NCBI GenBank assembly: GCA_028711215.1
Contig: JAQTSO010000005.1
Location: forward strand, 1-64,000
From: Endomicrobiaceae bacterium
GTDB lineage: Bacteria; Elusimicrobiota; Endomicrobiia; Endomicrobiales; Endomicrobiaceae
Length of the DNA: 64,000 nucleotides
Direction of reading: 5' to 3'
This document shows, piece after piece, positions 55,074-64,000 of the stretch. A program made the position numbers and the translations under genes. How positions within the stretch are numbered: position 1 is the stretch's first letter; each line of letters starts with the position of its first letter. The notes under the pieces are model-generated. The model saw only the letters and a list, made by a program, of their open reading frames with translations, made no database searches and was not told the DNA's origin.

Positions 55074-55478
55074 ATGAAAAATGAAAAAGAACTCTATGAA
55101 AAATTATTAAACATTGCTAAAGAAGCAAGTAAAACCAGTTATAGTCCCTATTCAAAATTTAAAGTAGGTTGTGCCGTTTTATGTGATAATGGGGAAATTT
55201 ATTTTGGAACAAATATTGAAAATGCATCATACGGGCTTACAATTTGTGCAGAAAGAGTTGCTATTTTCAATGCTGTTTCAAACGGTGTAAAAAAAATAAA
55301 AGCAGTCGCAGTTTATACCGACAAAAAAGATATTACGCCTTGCGGAGCATGCAGGCAGGTAATCTTTGAATTTTCAAAAGATGCAGATATTATTTATAAT
55401 TCAAAAAATAACAAAATAAAAGTTACAAATATAAAATCTTTATTGCCAAATTCTTTTTGTTGTAAATCATTAAAATGA
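55074..55478 (+). CDS. cdd: Cytidine deaminase
   Basis: 134 residues, homotetrameric zinc type. It deaminates cytidine/deoxycytidine to uridine/deoxyuridine, supplying the pyrimidine phosphorylase. YSKFKVGCAVL, NIENASYGLTICAERVAIFNA (zinc Cys and catalytic Glu) and the PCGACRQV zinc pair are present. It overlaps the following transporter gene by ATGA. Confidence 0.95.
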   Translation: MKNEKELYEKLLNIAKEASKTSYSPYSKFKVGCAVLCDNGEIYFGTNIENASYGLTICAERVAIFNAVSNGVKKIKAVAVYTDKKDITPCGACRQVIFEFSKDADIIYNSKNNKIKVTNIKSLLPNSFCCKSLK

Positions 55479-57505
55479 AAAAAATATATTTTGTAATCAT
55501 ACTTTTATTTTTTGCACCTATAACCTTCGCACAGCAAAACACATTTGTAAAAATTGCAGGAGACAAACAATTAGGCTTAAAAGATATACCGCTAAAAGAA
55601 GAATTTACTATCCAGCTGTTAGATACAAAAAAACAACCGCTAAAAAACACTGAGGTTGAATTTTCAATAATACAGGACTCAATATTACAGGACTCCAAAA
55701 ATTTATCCTATTTACAAAAACATAAAATTTCAACAAATGAAAACGGTTACGCAAAAACAAAACTTGTAATCGGTAAAAAATCGGATGAAAAAATCATTGT
55801 TTTGGTCACTTCAGAAAACACAAAGCCGGTTTATTTTACGGTCTCGGTTTTAGGGAAAAACTGGCTTCTTTTAATGTTTGCCGGTATTTTAGGCGGAACA
55901 GCTTTGCTTCTTTTTTCTATGTTTAAGATAAACTTGGCATTTGAAAAAATTGTCGGTCAAAACATGAGAACAATTTTAACAAACTTTACATCCACAAAAT
56001 TAAAGGGTTTTTTAACAGGTTTATCCATTACCGGATTAAACCAATCAAGTTCTGCAACTGCCCTTTTACAAATAAGTCTTGTAAGTGCAGGACTACTCTC
56101 ATTTCAGCAATCAATGGCAGTAACAATGGGATCGTCTATAGGTTCTACAATAACAGGACAATTGGTTGCTTTTAGGCTTGTAGACTATGCTTTGCTAATT
56201 GTTTCCTTGGGATTTTTTATTTCATTTTTTTCCTCAAAAAAAAAGATAGCAAGTTTTGGTGATATTATTTTCGGATTCGGGTTATTATTTTTCAGTATGA
56301 AAATAATGTCAGATTCAATGTTGCCTGTAACTCTAAATACAAATTTATTAGATACCATTGCAACCATAAAATCACCGATTTTTGCTATATTTGTAGGATT
56401 TTGTTTTACCGTATTGATTCAATCAAGCGGAGCTACTGTAGGTATTACAATAGTACTTGCTTCATCAGGAATATTATCTCTGATGCAGGCTATATGCATT
56501 TGTTTGGGGGCACAGGTGGGAACTTGTATAACATCTGTAATTGCTTCTATAAATCAAACACGGGCAGGAAGAAGGGTTATGTTATGGCATTTTACTTTTC
56601 AAACTTTGGGAGTATTAATAATTATGCCACTTTTATTTATAAATTATAATGATAATCCGGTTTGGTTATCTTTTACCAAATTCATTACAAATAAAATATT
56701 ACACTCAAATGATATTGCAAGAGAAATTGCGATGTCTCATACGATGGTTGCAATTATAACATCATTAGCAGTATTACCGGTACTGCCGTTATTCTACAAA
56801 TTGATTTTATTTATATATCCAAGAAAATTATCGGAAAATCCTACAGCACCGATTTTTATAGATGACAAATATATATCACAAACGAATAAAGCATTAGAAC
56901 TATCGAAGAAAGAAATTTTAAGAGTATCTGAAATTTTAATGGAAATAGTTAAAGGTTCTATTCGTCTATTAGAAACAAGGCATGAGGAAATTGGTGAAAA
57001 AATTGCTTCTCAAGCTTTTCGCATCAGATTATTAACAAGTAAAATTGTTCCATATTTGTCAAAAATAGGACAAAACCAACTTTCTCAACAACAATCAAAA
57101 CATGAAATATCTTTGTTGTATATTATTGCGGATTTTGAACAAATTGCAGATATTATTGAACGTAATTTAATGTTTGTCGCCCATGAAAAAATTAAAAGGA
57201 ATTTGAGGTTTTCGGATGAAGGGTTAAATGATATAAGACAATTACATAATATTATTTCTTCGAATTGTTCAAAGGTAATAAATTCATTTGATAAAGACGA
57301 TATTGTCACCGCAAAAGAAATTATTAATTCGGTTTCAGAATTACACAATACCGTACATCAATTTAAGAAAAAACATATTACAAGATTACAAGCAGGTTTA
57401 CAGGAATCAATAGAAACTTCGGGATTGCATATGGATGTTCTTGACCAATATACAAGAATAAATGATATCTTAGCTGATATTGCTTCCACTGTTTCTAAAC
57501 AGTAG
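55475..57505 (+). CDS. Na+/phosphate cotransporter (NptA/YjbB family) with extracytoplasmic Ig-like domain and PhoU-like tail
   Basis: 676 residues. A signal peptide (IYFVIILLFFAPITFAQ) and an Ig-like domain (about 22-125; KKQPLKNTEVEFSI and STNENGYAKTKLVIGK) precede the membrane part. Then come two Na/Pi repeats (PF02690) with GLNQSSSATALLQISLVSAG and VLIQSSGATVGITIVLASSG, and GTCITSVIAS. The C-terminal 200 residues are helical, PhoU-like. It likely imports phosphate, the co-substrate of the three nucleoside phosphorylases in the operon. The extra Ig-like domain is unusual for the family as I know it. Confidence 0.88.
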   Translation: MKKIYFVIILLFFAPITFAQQNTFVKIAGDKQLGLKDIPLKEEFTIQLLDTKKQPLKNTEVEFSIIQDSILQDSKNLSYLQKHKISTNENGYAKTKLVIGKKSDEKIIVLVTSENTKPVYFTVSVLGKNWLLLMFAGILGGTALLLFSMFKINLAFEKIVGQNMRTILTNFTSTKLKGFLTGLSITGLNQSSSATALLQISLVSAGLLSFQQSMAVTMGSSIGSTITGQLVAFRLVDYALLIVSLGFFISFFSSKKKIASFGDIIFGFGLLFFSMKIMSDSMLPVTLNTNLLDTIATIKSPIFAIFVGFCFTVLIQSSGATVGITIVLASSGILSLMQAICICLGAQVGTCITSVIASINQTRAGRRVMLWHFTFQTLGVLIIMPLLFINYNDNPVWLSFTKFITNKILHSNDIAREIAMSHTMVAIITSLAVLPVLPLFYKLILFIYPRKLSENPTAPIFIDDKYISQTNKALELSKKEILRVSEILMEIVKGSIRLLETRHEEIGEKIASQAFRIRLLTSKIVPYLSKIGQNQLSQQQSKHEISLLYIIADFEQIADIIERNLMFVAHEKIKRNLRFSDEGLNDIRQLHNIISSNCSKVINSFDKDDIVTAKEIINSVSELHNTVHQFKKKHITRLQAGLQESIETSGLHMDVLDQYTRINDILADIASTVSKQ

Positions 57506-57564
57506 AATTTCTCAAAAATCAATTAGTAGTATTAAAACAAGTGATTATATCAATATATTGTTGT

Positions 57565-57593
57565 TTGACAACCAAAAAATATTTTTGTATTAT
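57565..57593 (+). promoter_or_regulatory. Sigma-70 type promoter of purA
   Basis: TTGACA (57565-57570), 17-base spacer, TATTAT (57588-57593). The predicted start near G57600 gives a leader of about 130 bases. Confidence 0.85.
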
Positions 57594-57599
57594 AAATGA

Positions 57600-57711
57600 G
57601 GTTTAAGTGCTGAAGGTTCCTAGTTATAGTTAAAAGTTTTAAACCAAGTAAAAAATCTTCAATTTGAAACAAAAAAATAATACTGAACTAAGGCGAATAA
57701 TTTTGGCTTAG
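57600..57711 (+). promoter_or_regulatory. Structured 5' leader of purA
   Basis: GGTTTAA 57600-57606, exactly at the predicted transcript start, pairs with TTAAACC 57639-57645 and encloses a 32-base loop containing GGTTCCTAGTTATAG. A second GGTT (57615-57618) could pair with AACC 57642-57645 instead. A later hairpin is CTAAG 57688-57692 with CTTAG 57707-57711, close to the ribosome site. No known purine riboswitch core is recognised. Confidence 0.4.
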
Positions 57712-59025
<1,314 letters not shown>

Positions 59026-59078
59026 AAGTTTTGTCTTATGTCAGTATTTTAAATTTTTCTTATTTCATTTAATAAGTT

Positions 59079-60449
59079 TCAGTCATTAGTATCAATTTTA
59101 TAATATCCGGGTATTTCCATTATTTTGTAAATGTCTATACCGAATTTTTTAAATCGGTTTTGCTCAATATACATCTTACTATATTTTTTACCAAAAAATT
59201 CTTCTGAAGATAGTAATATTTTACAGTTATTGTTTGAATTTAAAAATATTTTTTTGAACAAAATAGCTGCTTGGATATCATATTTATTCGTCAATCCATC
59301 TCTGGCAAATCGTTGGATAGATATTTTTTCATTATTTTCCATATATTCAAGAATCTCATAATTAAAACGATTATTTTTGTTCGCGTAGATTAGAGTACTT
59401 ATTAAAAATGATGCCATTAATACAATATTAGCAATTTTTATATATGTATATTTTAGTTTTATTTTGAATACTGATATAAAAATTAAAAATAACATACATA
59501 AAAATACAAGATATAAATTCAACATTCTATAAAAAACACCTTGTATAGGGGTTATTTGCAACACCGTATAAAAAACTATAGTAAAAAAAATAATTGAAAT
59601 AATTTTTAAGTATTTATCATATTTAGTTTTTAAGATTGATATAATAATAATTGAGAATATTGCTGATATAAAATATATAAAATTTAAATCTCTTAGCATG
59701 CTAAATTTCCAATAATCATTAAATAGGGAAAATGGAAACAATATACAATATATATTAAAAATTAATGCGATGATTAATATAATAAAACTAGAAATAAGCA
59801 CTATTTTATTTGGGGGGCTTATATTTTTTGTTTTGAAATACTTATTTATCCCAAAAAACAACAGCATCGGTATAAAAACAACTACATTTGGATGAGAACT
59901 AATTAAAAATATTGAAAAAATCATCAAAGTAATTAAATTAAATAATTTCAATTTATCGTAATTGATATAAAAATATATAATAAAAATTATCCATAGAAAT
60001 AATGAACTAAATAGACTCTCTGCTAACATAACATATTTCATATAAACCGTACAAACCAAAAATGACAAAAGAATAATTTCAAAAGTTTCTTTTTTATCTT
60101 TTGGGATATTAATATAAATGATACTTAAAAAAATAATCGGAGAAAAGTATACCCAAAATGTAAAAATACTTAAAAGGTATTTAATATCTACAATGCCAAT
60201 AAAAATACTAAAAATAACTGAAAATTGTGGCAACATTGTAGAAAAATAGCGAACAATATATTGATAATTGCCAATATTTTCACTGCCATACAAAATATCA
60301 TTGAACACCAATGATGCAAAAAATTGACGAGAATTATCAAGTATTAACCCTATATGAGAATGGGTATTTATAACAGCAATAATGAAAAAACAACTGCTGA
60401 CTAATATTATTGAAAAATGTTTTTTTAATATTTTAAAAATTTGTTTCAT
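59079..60449 (-). CDS. Polytopic membrane protein of unknown function
   Basis: 456 residues, about ten to twelve hydrophobic helices and a polar C-terminal tail, very rich in Ile, Phe, Asn and Lys. The segment YINIPKDKKETFEIILLSFL mirrors one in the protein at 24260-25672, so the two look like distant paralogues. No motif identifies a function. A GT-C-like topology is possible. It is on the opposite strand from both neighbours, convergent with purA and divergent from thyX. Confidence 0.7.
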   Translation of the reverse strand: MKQIFKILKKHFSIILVSSCFFIIAVINTHSHIGLILDNSRQFFASLVFNDILYGSENIGNYQYIVRYFSTMLPQFSVIFSIFIGIVDIKYLLSIFTFWVYFSPIIFLSIIYINIPKDKKETFEIILLSFLVCTVYMKYVMLAESLFSSLFLWIIFIIYFYINYDKLKLFNLITLMIFSIFLISSHPNVVVFIPMLLFFGINKYFKTKNISPPNKIVLISSFIILIIALIFNIYCILFPFSLFNDYWKFSMLRDLNFIYFISAIFSIIIISILKTKYDKYLKIISIIFFTIVFYTVLQITPIQGVFYRMLNLYLVFLCMLFLIFISVFKIKLKYTYIKIANIVLMASFLISTLIYANKNNRFNYEILEYMENNEKISIQRFARDGLTNKYDIQAAILFKKIFLNSNNNCKILLSSEEFFGKKYSKMYIEQNRFKKFGIDIYKIMEIPGYYKIDTND

Positions 60450-60508
60450 AAATTTAATAATTTGGCTTTTTTATATTAACACTTTGAAAACAAAAAAACA
60501 ATAAAACC

Positions 60509-60537
60509 TTGTATTTATTTTATTTTTTCAATAGAAT
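60509..60537 (+). promoter_or_regulatory. Candidate promoter of thyX
   Basis: TTGTAT (60509-60514), 17-base spacer, TAGAAT (60532-60537), 33 bases before the thyX ATG. The surrounding DNA is very AT-rich, so chance matches are likely. Confidence 0.45.
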
Positions 60538-60570
60538 AAAACAAAATCAAATATTATGAAAGAGGGTATA

Positions 60571-61242
60571 ATGTTAGTAAAACTTTTGAAATGGACAAAA
60601 GAACCGGAAAAAACATGTGCAATAGCAGGAAGATTGTGTTATTCATCAGTCGGTGTTGAAGAACTTGATAAAAAACTTGATGAACATAAAATAAAAGATA
60701 TTTTAATTAAAATAGTCAAATCCGGACATTTATCTGTTCTGGAACATGCATCTTTTACTTTCGCAATAGAAGGGGTTTCAAGAGCTTTGCTTGCACAACT
60801 TACAAGGCACAGAATAGCCTCGTTTTCGGTACAAAGCCAAAGATATGTTAAATTTAAAAACGGCATAGACTGCGTTGTTCCTCCGATAATTAAAAAAAAC
60901 AAAGAACTATTAAAAGAATATCAGGAATTTTTAAAAACTTCCGAAAAATATTATGAGAAACTCTTAAATGCGGAAATCCCTGCAGAAGATGCCCGTTATG
61001 TGCTGCCTAATGCCGCATCAACAAAAATAGTTTTAACGATGAATGTAAGAGAATTGAGACATTTCTTTGCATTAAGATGTTGCAATAGAGCACAATGGGA
61101 AATACGAGATATGTCTTGCAGAATGTTAAAGCTTGCAAAAGAAATTGCCCCGATTTTATTTGAAACAGCCGGTCCTGACTGTGTTTCTGTGGGATGTACT
61201 GAGACTATGCCATGCAACAATCCTTGGAAAAAATTCAAATAA
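60571..61242 (+). CDS. thyX: Flavin-dependent thymidylate synthase
   Basis: 223 residues from ATG 60571, preceded by AAAGAGGG at 60559-60566 (the ATG at 60556 would put the ribosome site inside the gene). It makes dTMP from dUMP with FAD, NADPH and methylene-tetrahydrofolate. The ThyX motif RHRIASFSVQSQRY fits RHRxxSxxxxSxR. SVLEHASFTFAIEGVSRAL, LPNAASTKIVLTMNVREL and RCCNRAQWEIR are also conserved. A palindromic repeat follows directly. Confidence 0.95.
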   Translation: MLVKLLKWTKEPEKTCAIAGRLCYSSVGVEELDKKLDEHKIKDILIKIVKSGHLSVLEHASFTFAIEGVSRALLAQLTRHRIASFSVQSQRYVKFKNGIDCVVPPIIKKNKELLKEYQEFLKTSEKYYEKLLNAEIPAEDARYVLPNAASTKIVLTMNVRELRHFFALRCCNRAQWEIRDMSCRMLKLAKEIAPILFETAGPDCVSVGCTETMPCNNPWKKFK

Positions 61243-61253
61243 TACATTATATC

Positions 61254-61370
61254 GGCTTCACTATTTTGGCTACAGTTTTGTAATTTTAAAACTCATTTAC
61301 CGGTCCGTTTCTCTTCCCTTATGTAAACTTCATTTTAAAATTACTTCACTTCGCCTAAAATATTGAAGTC
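61254..61370. repeat. Dispersed palindromic repeat, copy 2
   Basis: 117 bases, the counterpart of 9859-9976. Ends are GGCTT (61254) and AAGTC (61370). The core stem GTAATTTTAAAA pairs with TTTTAAAATTAC. Relative to copy 1, A-T has become T-A, G-C has become A-T and an outer T-A has become C-G, so pairing is kept. The rest of the 310-base gap before the next gene holds a small perfect hairpin (61396-61402 with 61406-61412), which repeats the AAGTCTTTAA end of the element, and a promoter at 61492. Confidence 0.8.
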
Positions 61371-61491
61371 TTTAACAACAAAAATTCAAAGTTTGAAGTC
61401 TTTAAAAGACTTAACAACTCAAATCTTTACAATGAAATCAAGAGTTTTTATTGAATTAAAAGAAAAAATTTAGTTTAATTGCTTTGAAGTA

Positions 61492-61520
61492 TTTACACTA
61501 AATAATCTTTTTGATATTAT
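61492..61520 (+). promoter_or_regulatory. Promoter of the OmpA-domain gene
   Basis: TTTACA (61492-61497), 17-base spacer, TATTAT (61515-61520), 33 bases before the ATG at 61553. Confidence 0.65.
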
Positions 61521-61552
61521 ATCCGTGTAGTTATCTAAAACAGAGGGGAAAC

Positions 61553-62383
61553 ATGTCAAAAAAAAATCAGAAGAATAGTAAAATTGAAAAAAAAGAGATA
61601 AGTGCAAAATCTGCTGAAAAAACCGATACAAACAAAGAAACTAAATCACAAAATGAAAGTATAGATATACATTATCCTGCCCATAAGTCGTCTGAAAATT
61701 TCGATAAAAATATTATAATTGTTATTATATGTTTTATAATCATATTTTCTATCGTTATTATTGAAAAAAATTGTTATACAAAAAACATAAAAGACAATGA
61801 TAATATAAACCAGACATATAATATTCAAATTACATCCGAACCCATAACTCAATTTGCCGTAGGACCTGAAAAAATAACAGAAGAACCAAAAGTTATAGAA
61901 GAAAAACAACCCACTGAAACCCCTAAAGAAATACAACAAAAACAAACAAACAAAATAATACACGTTGAAGCAAATGATGAAGATGAAGAACCTATGTTTA
62001 CAATAGAACCTTTAAAAGAAGAACCTGTATCTGATCGACTTATTACCACCACAGATATGAGCTCTCAAGAACCTTCTGAAATAATATTAGATTTTACTTC
62101 CGATTATAAATTTACACAAGAGCACAAATCTTATTTAATTGAAAAACTTGATATATCAAAAAAATTAGGACATTCAAACAATGTTATCATTTACGGCTAT
62201 GTAAATGATTCAGAAAAAGAAGAAAGTAACATAAAACAATCATTAGAATTAGCAAATTCTGTAGCTGATTATTTAGCAAAAAACGGATATATACCGGTTT
62301 CAGTTCAAGGAAGAGGCTCGGAAGATTTAGAAGATAATAACACTACCAGAAAAGTAGAAATACAGTTACTTCAATACCGATAA
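61553..62383 (+). CDS. Membrane-anchored protein with C-terminal OmpA-like domain
   Basis: 276 residues from ATG 61553 (GAGGGGAA ribosome site at 61543-61550; the upstream ATT-type extension is discarded). A lysine-rich cytoplasmic start (1-50) is followed by one transmembrane helix (about 55-75, IIIVIICFIIIFSIVII). A long Glu/Pro/Thr-rich linker (90-180) leads to a divergent OmpA/MotB-type peptidoglycan-binding domain (about 185-276) with SLELANSVADYLAKNGY and VQGRGSEDLEDNNTTRKVEI. Probably a tether of the inner membrane to the cell wall. It is alone behind its own promoter. Confidence 0.75.
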   Translation: MSKKNQKNSKIEKKEISAKSAEKTDTNKETKSQNESIDIHYPAHKSSENFDKNIIIVIICFIIIFSIVIIEKNCYTKNIKDNDNINQTYNIQITSEPITQFAVGPEKITEEPKVIEEKQPTETPKEIQQKQTNKIIHVEANDEDEEPMFTIEPLKEEPVSDRLITTTDMSSQEPSEIILDFTSDYKFTQEHKSYLIEKLDISKKLGHSNNVIIYGYVNDSEKEESNIKQSLELANSVADYLAKNGYIPVSVQGRGSEDLEDNNTTRKVEIQLLQYR

Positions 62384-62399
62384 AACATTTAAATTTGAA

Positions 62400-64000
62400 T
62401 TACCTGTTCATAAGAATCTTTTCAAAAACAAATTCCGTTATGGGTTTTGAAAAGTAATATCCCTGGATACTGTCACAGTTAACTGCTTTTAAAAATTTAT
62501 ATTGACTTTCTGTTTCAACTCCTTCGGCAATAACTTCTATTTTTAAGGAATGTGCCAAGTTTATCGTGTGATAAACAATTTTATCTGTGCGCATGTCACC
62601 AATGCTGTCTATAAAAGATTTATCTAATTTTAAAGCATGAATTCTTGTATCTCTTAGCAGCATCATAGATGAATATCCGACTCCAAAATCATCTATCAAA
62701 ATTTTAAAACCAAGTTTATATAACTGTTCAATAGTTTTATTTAATAATTCAATATTTTCCAAAATAGCACTTTCTGTTATTTCCAACTGTATATATTGTG
62801 GTGCAAGTCCTATATCATCTAAAATTTCTTTGAAAATTTTAACAAAATTCGGATTGTAAAAATTTAATCTGGACAAATTGATTGAGACAGGAACAGGATT
62901 TAATCCCATGCCAAGCCACATTTTTTGTTTCTTACAAACAGTTGTATATACATATTTATCCAATTCTGTAATAAACCTGTTTTTTTCAAATAATGGTATA
63001 AAATTCATAGGAACTATTGTTGTACCGTCTTCTTTCTTCCAACGAACAAGTGCTTCTGCTCCAACAATCTTTTGTTCCAATGTGTTATACTTAGGTTGCA
63101 AATATATAACAAACTCTTCTTGTTCCAAAGCATCTCTCATCTGACTTTCTATAATACTGTCTTGAAGCTGTTTGTGTTCAAAGTTATCATCAAAAAATGC
63201 ATAGAAAATATCCTTTCTCTCTTTAATACTTTTTCTTGCAAGATTTGAATAATTAATCATATTATTTATATCTATATCCGGATTTTTTATTTCATATATT
63301 CCTATATGCGGTGCAAGCATATATTTTTTTGTATCAGAAATGGCATAATTTTGTAATTTTTTATAGAATACCAAAAGTCTTTCAAATAATTGTTTTTTAT
63401 CGGTAAAATAAAATAATGCATAGAAATTATCCGCATAGTGGTGTGCATGTAACTCTTTTGTTTGCTTTATATCGTTTAGTGTTTTCCATATAAAACGAAT
63501 TACCTTATTTCCTTCATCATATCCGAATATATTATTAAAAAATTTAAATCCGTCAATATTAATATTTAATATGGCTAAATTTTCAGGACTATCATCCAAT
63601 ATTTTTCTCACATTAATACAAAATTTTGCATATGTATCGCCGCCTGTTACTGCATCCACATATGCTATTCTTGCCAATTCTTTTTTTCTTTTTAGCTGAA
63701 TTAATAAAATTAACAAAAACAAGAAAACAACCAAACCTAAAATCTTTAAAAATAAAATATTACCTTTTTCCAAAACATCATCCATCATCGCATCCATGGT
63801 CTCAATCGGAACTATGATAAGCAAATACCAATTATTCATATTAATCGGATAGTAATACACATATTGATTTTTTTCGTGATTGAATTTAATGTATCCTGCC
63901 TTACCAAGATTCATATTTTTTTTCATCTCAAGAATATTTCCTTTTGTATTTTCATTGATTGTTATAATATCTTCAAATAAATTCTTTACATTTTGATCGC
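62400..64000 (-). CDS. Cyclic-di-GMP phosphodiesterase: sensor-degenerate GGDEF-EAL (partial at the N-terminus)
   Basis: The frame runs from the right edge; an internal ATG at 63926 is not the true start, as coding continues to 64000. The visible part has the end of a periplasmic Cache-type sensor (YYYPINMNNWYLLIIVP), a membrane helix (about 20 residues, ILFLKILGLVVFLFLLILLI), and a GGDEF-like domain whose active motif is degraded to ADNFY. A full EAL domain follows: EALVRW, SINLSRLNF, QLEITESA, IDDFGVGYS, LKLDKSFID, EGVETE. The catalytic acids and Lys are kept, so it should hydrolyse c-di-GMP. Confidence 0.9.
   Translation of the reverse strand, partial: DQNVKNLFEDIITINENTKGNILEMKKNMNLGKAGYIKFNHEKNQYVYYYPINMNNWYLLIIVPIETMDAMMDDVLEKGNILFLKILGLVVFLFLLILLIQLKRKKELARIAYVDAVTGGDTYAKFCINVRKILDDSPENLAILNINIDGFKFFNNIFGYDEGNKVIRFIWKTLNDIKQTKELHAHHYADNFYALFYFTDKKQLFERLLVFYKKLQNYAISDTKKYMLAPHIGIYEIKNPDIDINNMINYSNLARKSIKERKDIFYAFFDDNFEHKQLQDSIIESQMRDALEQEEFVIYLQPKYNTLEQKIVGAEALVRWKKEDGTTIVPMNFIPLFEKNRFITELDKYVYTTVCKKQKMWLGMGLNPVPVSINLSRLNFYNPNFVKIFKEILDDIGLAPQYIQLEITESAILENIELLNKTIEQLYKLGFKILIDDFGVGYSSMMLLRDTRIHALKLDKSFIDSIGDMRTDKIVYHTINLAHSLKIEVIAEGVETESQYKFLKAVNCDSIQGYYFSKPITEFVFEKILMNR

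Noticed and set aside
57600-57660. PreQ1 riboswitch-like string AGGTTCCTAG in the purA leader
   Set aside because: The matching 3' strand of the P1 stem and the A-rich pseudoknot tail are not at the required distance, and purA is not a queuosine gene.
59059-59076. CTTATT/AATAAG hairpin between the convergent purA and membrane-protein genes
   Set aside because: A 6-bp A/T-only stem without a T tract is expected by chance in such AT-rich sequence, so it was not called as a terminator.

Overview
The window is AT-rich, densely coded DNA from a Gram-negative, probably anaerobic or fermentative bacterium. The envelope is shown by a TolC/RND efflux operon, an OmpA-like protein, a lipoprotein and many exported or membrane proteins. 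The MEP isoprenoid genes dxr and ispG, a clostridial-type ferredoxin, ThyX instead of an evident ThyA, a split transketolase and PduL fit an anaerobe. The gene order (tuf-rpmG-trnW-secE-nusG-rplK-rplA; rpsB-tsf-pyrH-frr-fdx-uppS-cdsA-dxr-rseP-ispG; tig-clpP-clpX-lon; class V aminotransferase-serA) makes me lean to Elusimicrobiota (Endomicrobia-like), but that is an inference from memory; a search with a marker protein would settle it. TGA is used as a stop in many 4-base gene overlaps, so the code is standard.

Layout. 0-2.6 kb: translation genes, with tRNA-Trp and a clear L1-protein binding hairpin between rplK and rplA. 2.7-5.1 kb: ornithine carbamoyltransferase, then a two-domain GpgS-like glycosyltransferase/HAD phosphatase fusion behind a leader with two mutually exclusive hairpins. 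5.1-14.3 kb: the rpsB-to-ispG run (translation, UMP kinase, undecaprenyl and phospholipid precursors, MEP pathway), interrupted between cdsA and dxr by a palindromic repeat and an unrelated AT-rich gene. 14.3-30.5 kb: greA, tig-clpPX-lon, serine synthesis and pgpA, with single envelope genes (two SGNH proteins, two GT-C type glycosyltransferases, one polytopic protein) slotted between them, often by ATGA overlaps. 30.5-30.9 kb: remains of a decayed gene. 30.9-39.9 kb, minus strand: tolC, membrane fusion protein and two tandem RND pumps from one strong promoter. 40.0-41.0 kb: a small membrane protein and a CpXC-domain protein.

41.1-57.5 kb is the most coherent metabolic block: tpiA, pduL, rpiB, three exported proteins of unknown role, then deoC, split transketolase, deoB, purine and pyrimidine nucleoside phosphorylases, recJ, methylthioadenosine phosphorylase, a PfkB kinase, cytidine deaminase and a Na/Pi cotransporter. 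Together these would phosphorolyse (deoxy)nucleosides, feed the sugar phosphates into the pentose phosphate and glycolytic pathways, and bring in the phosphate the reactions consume. 57.5-64 kb: purA with a structured leader, a polytopic membrane protein, thyX, a second copy of the palindromic repeat, an OmpA-domain protein, and a window-truncated cyclic-di-GMP phosphodiesterase.

The strongest non-coding signals are the L1 operator mimic, the two palindromic repeat copies with compensatory changes, the attenuator-like leader before the GpgS-HAD fusion, and the structured rpsB and purA leaders. I saw no CRISPR array, prophage, integrase or insertion sequence.
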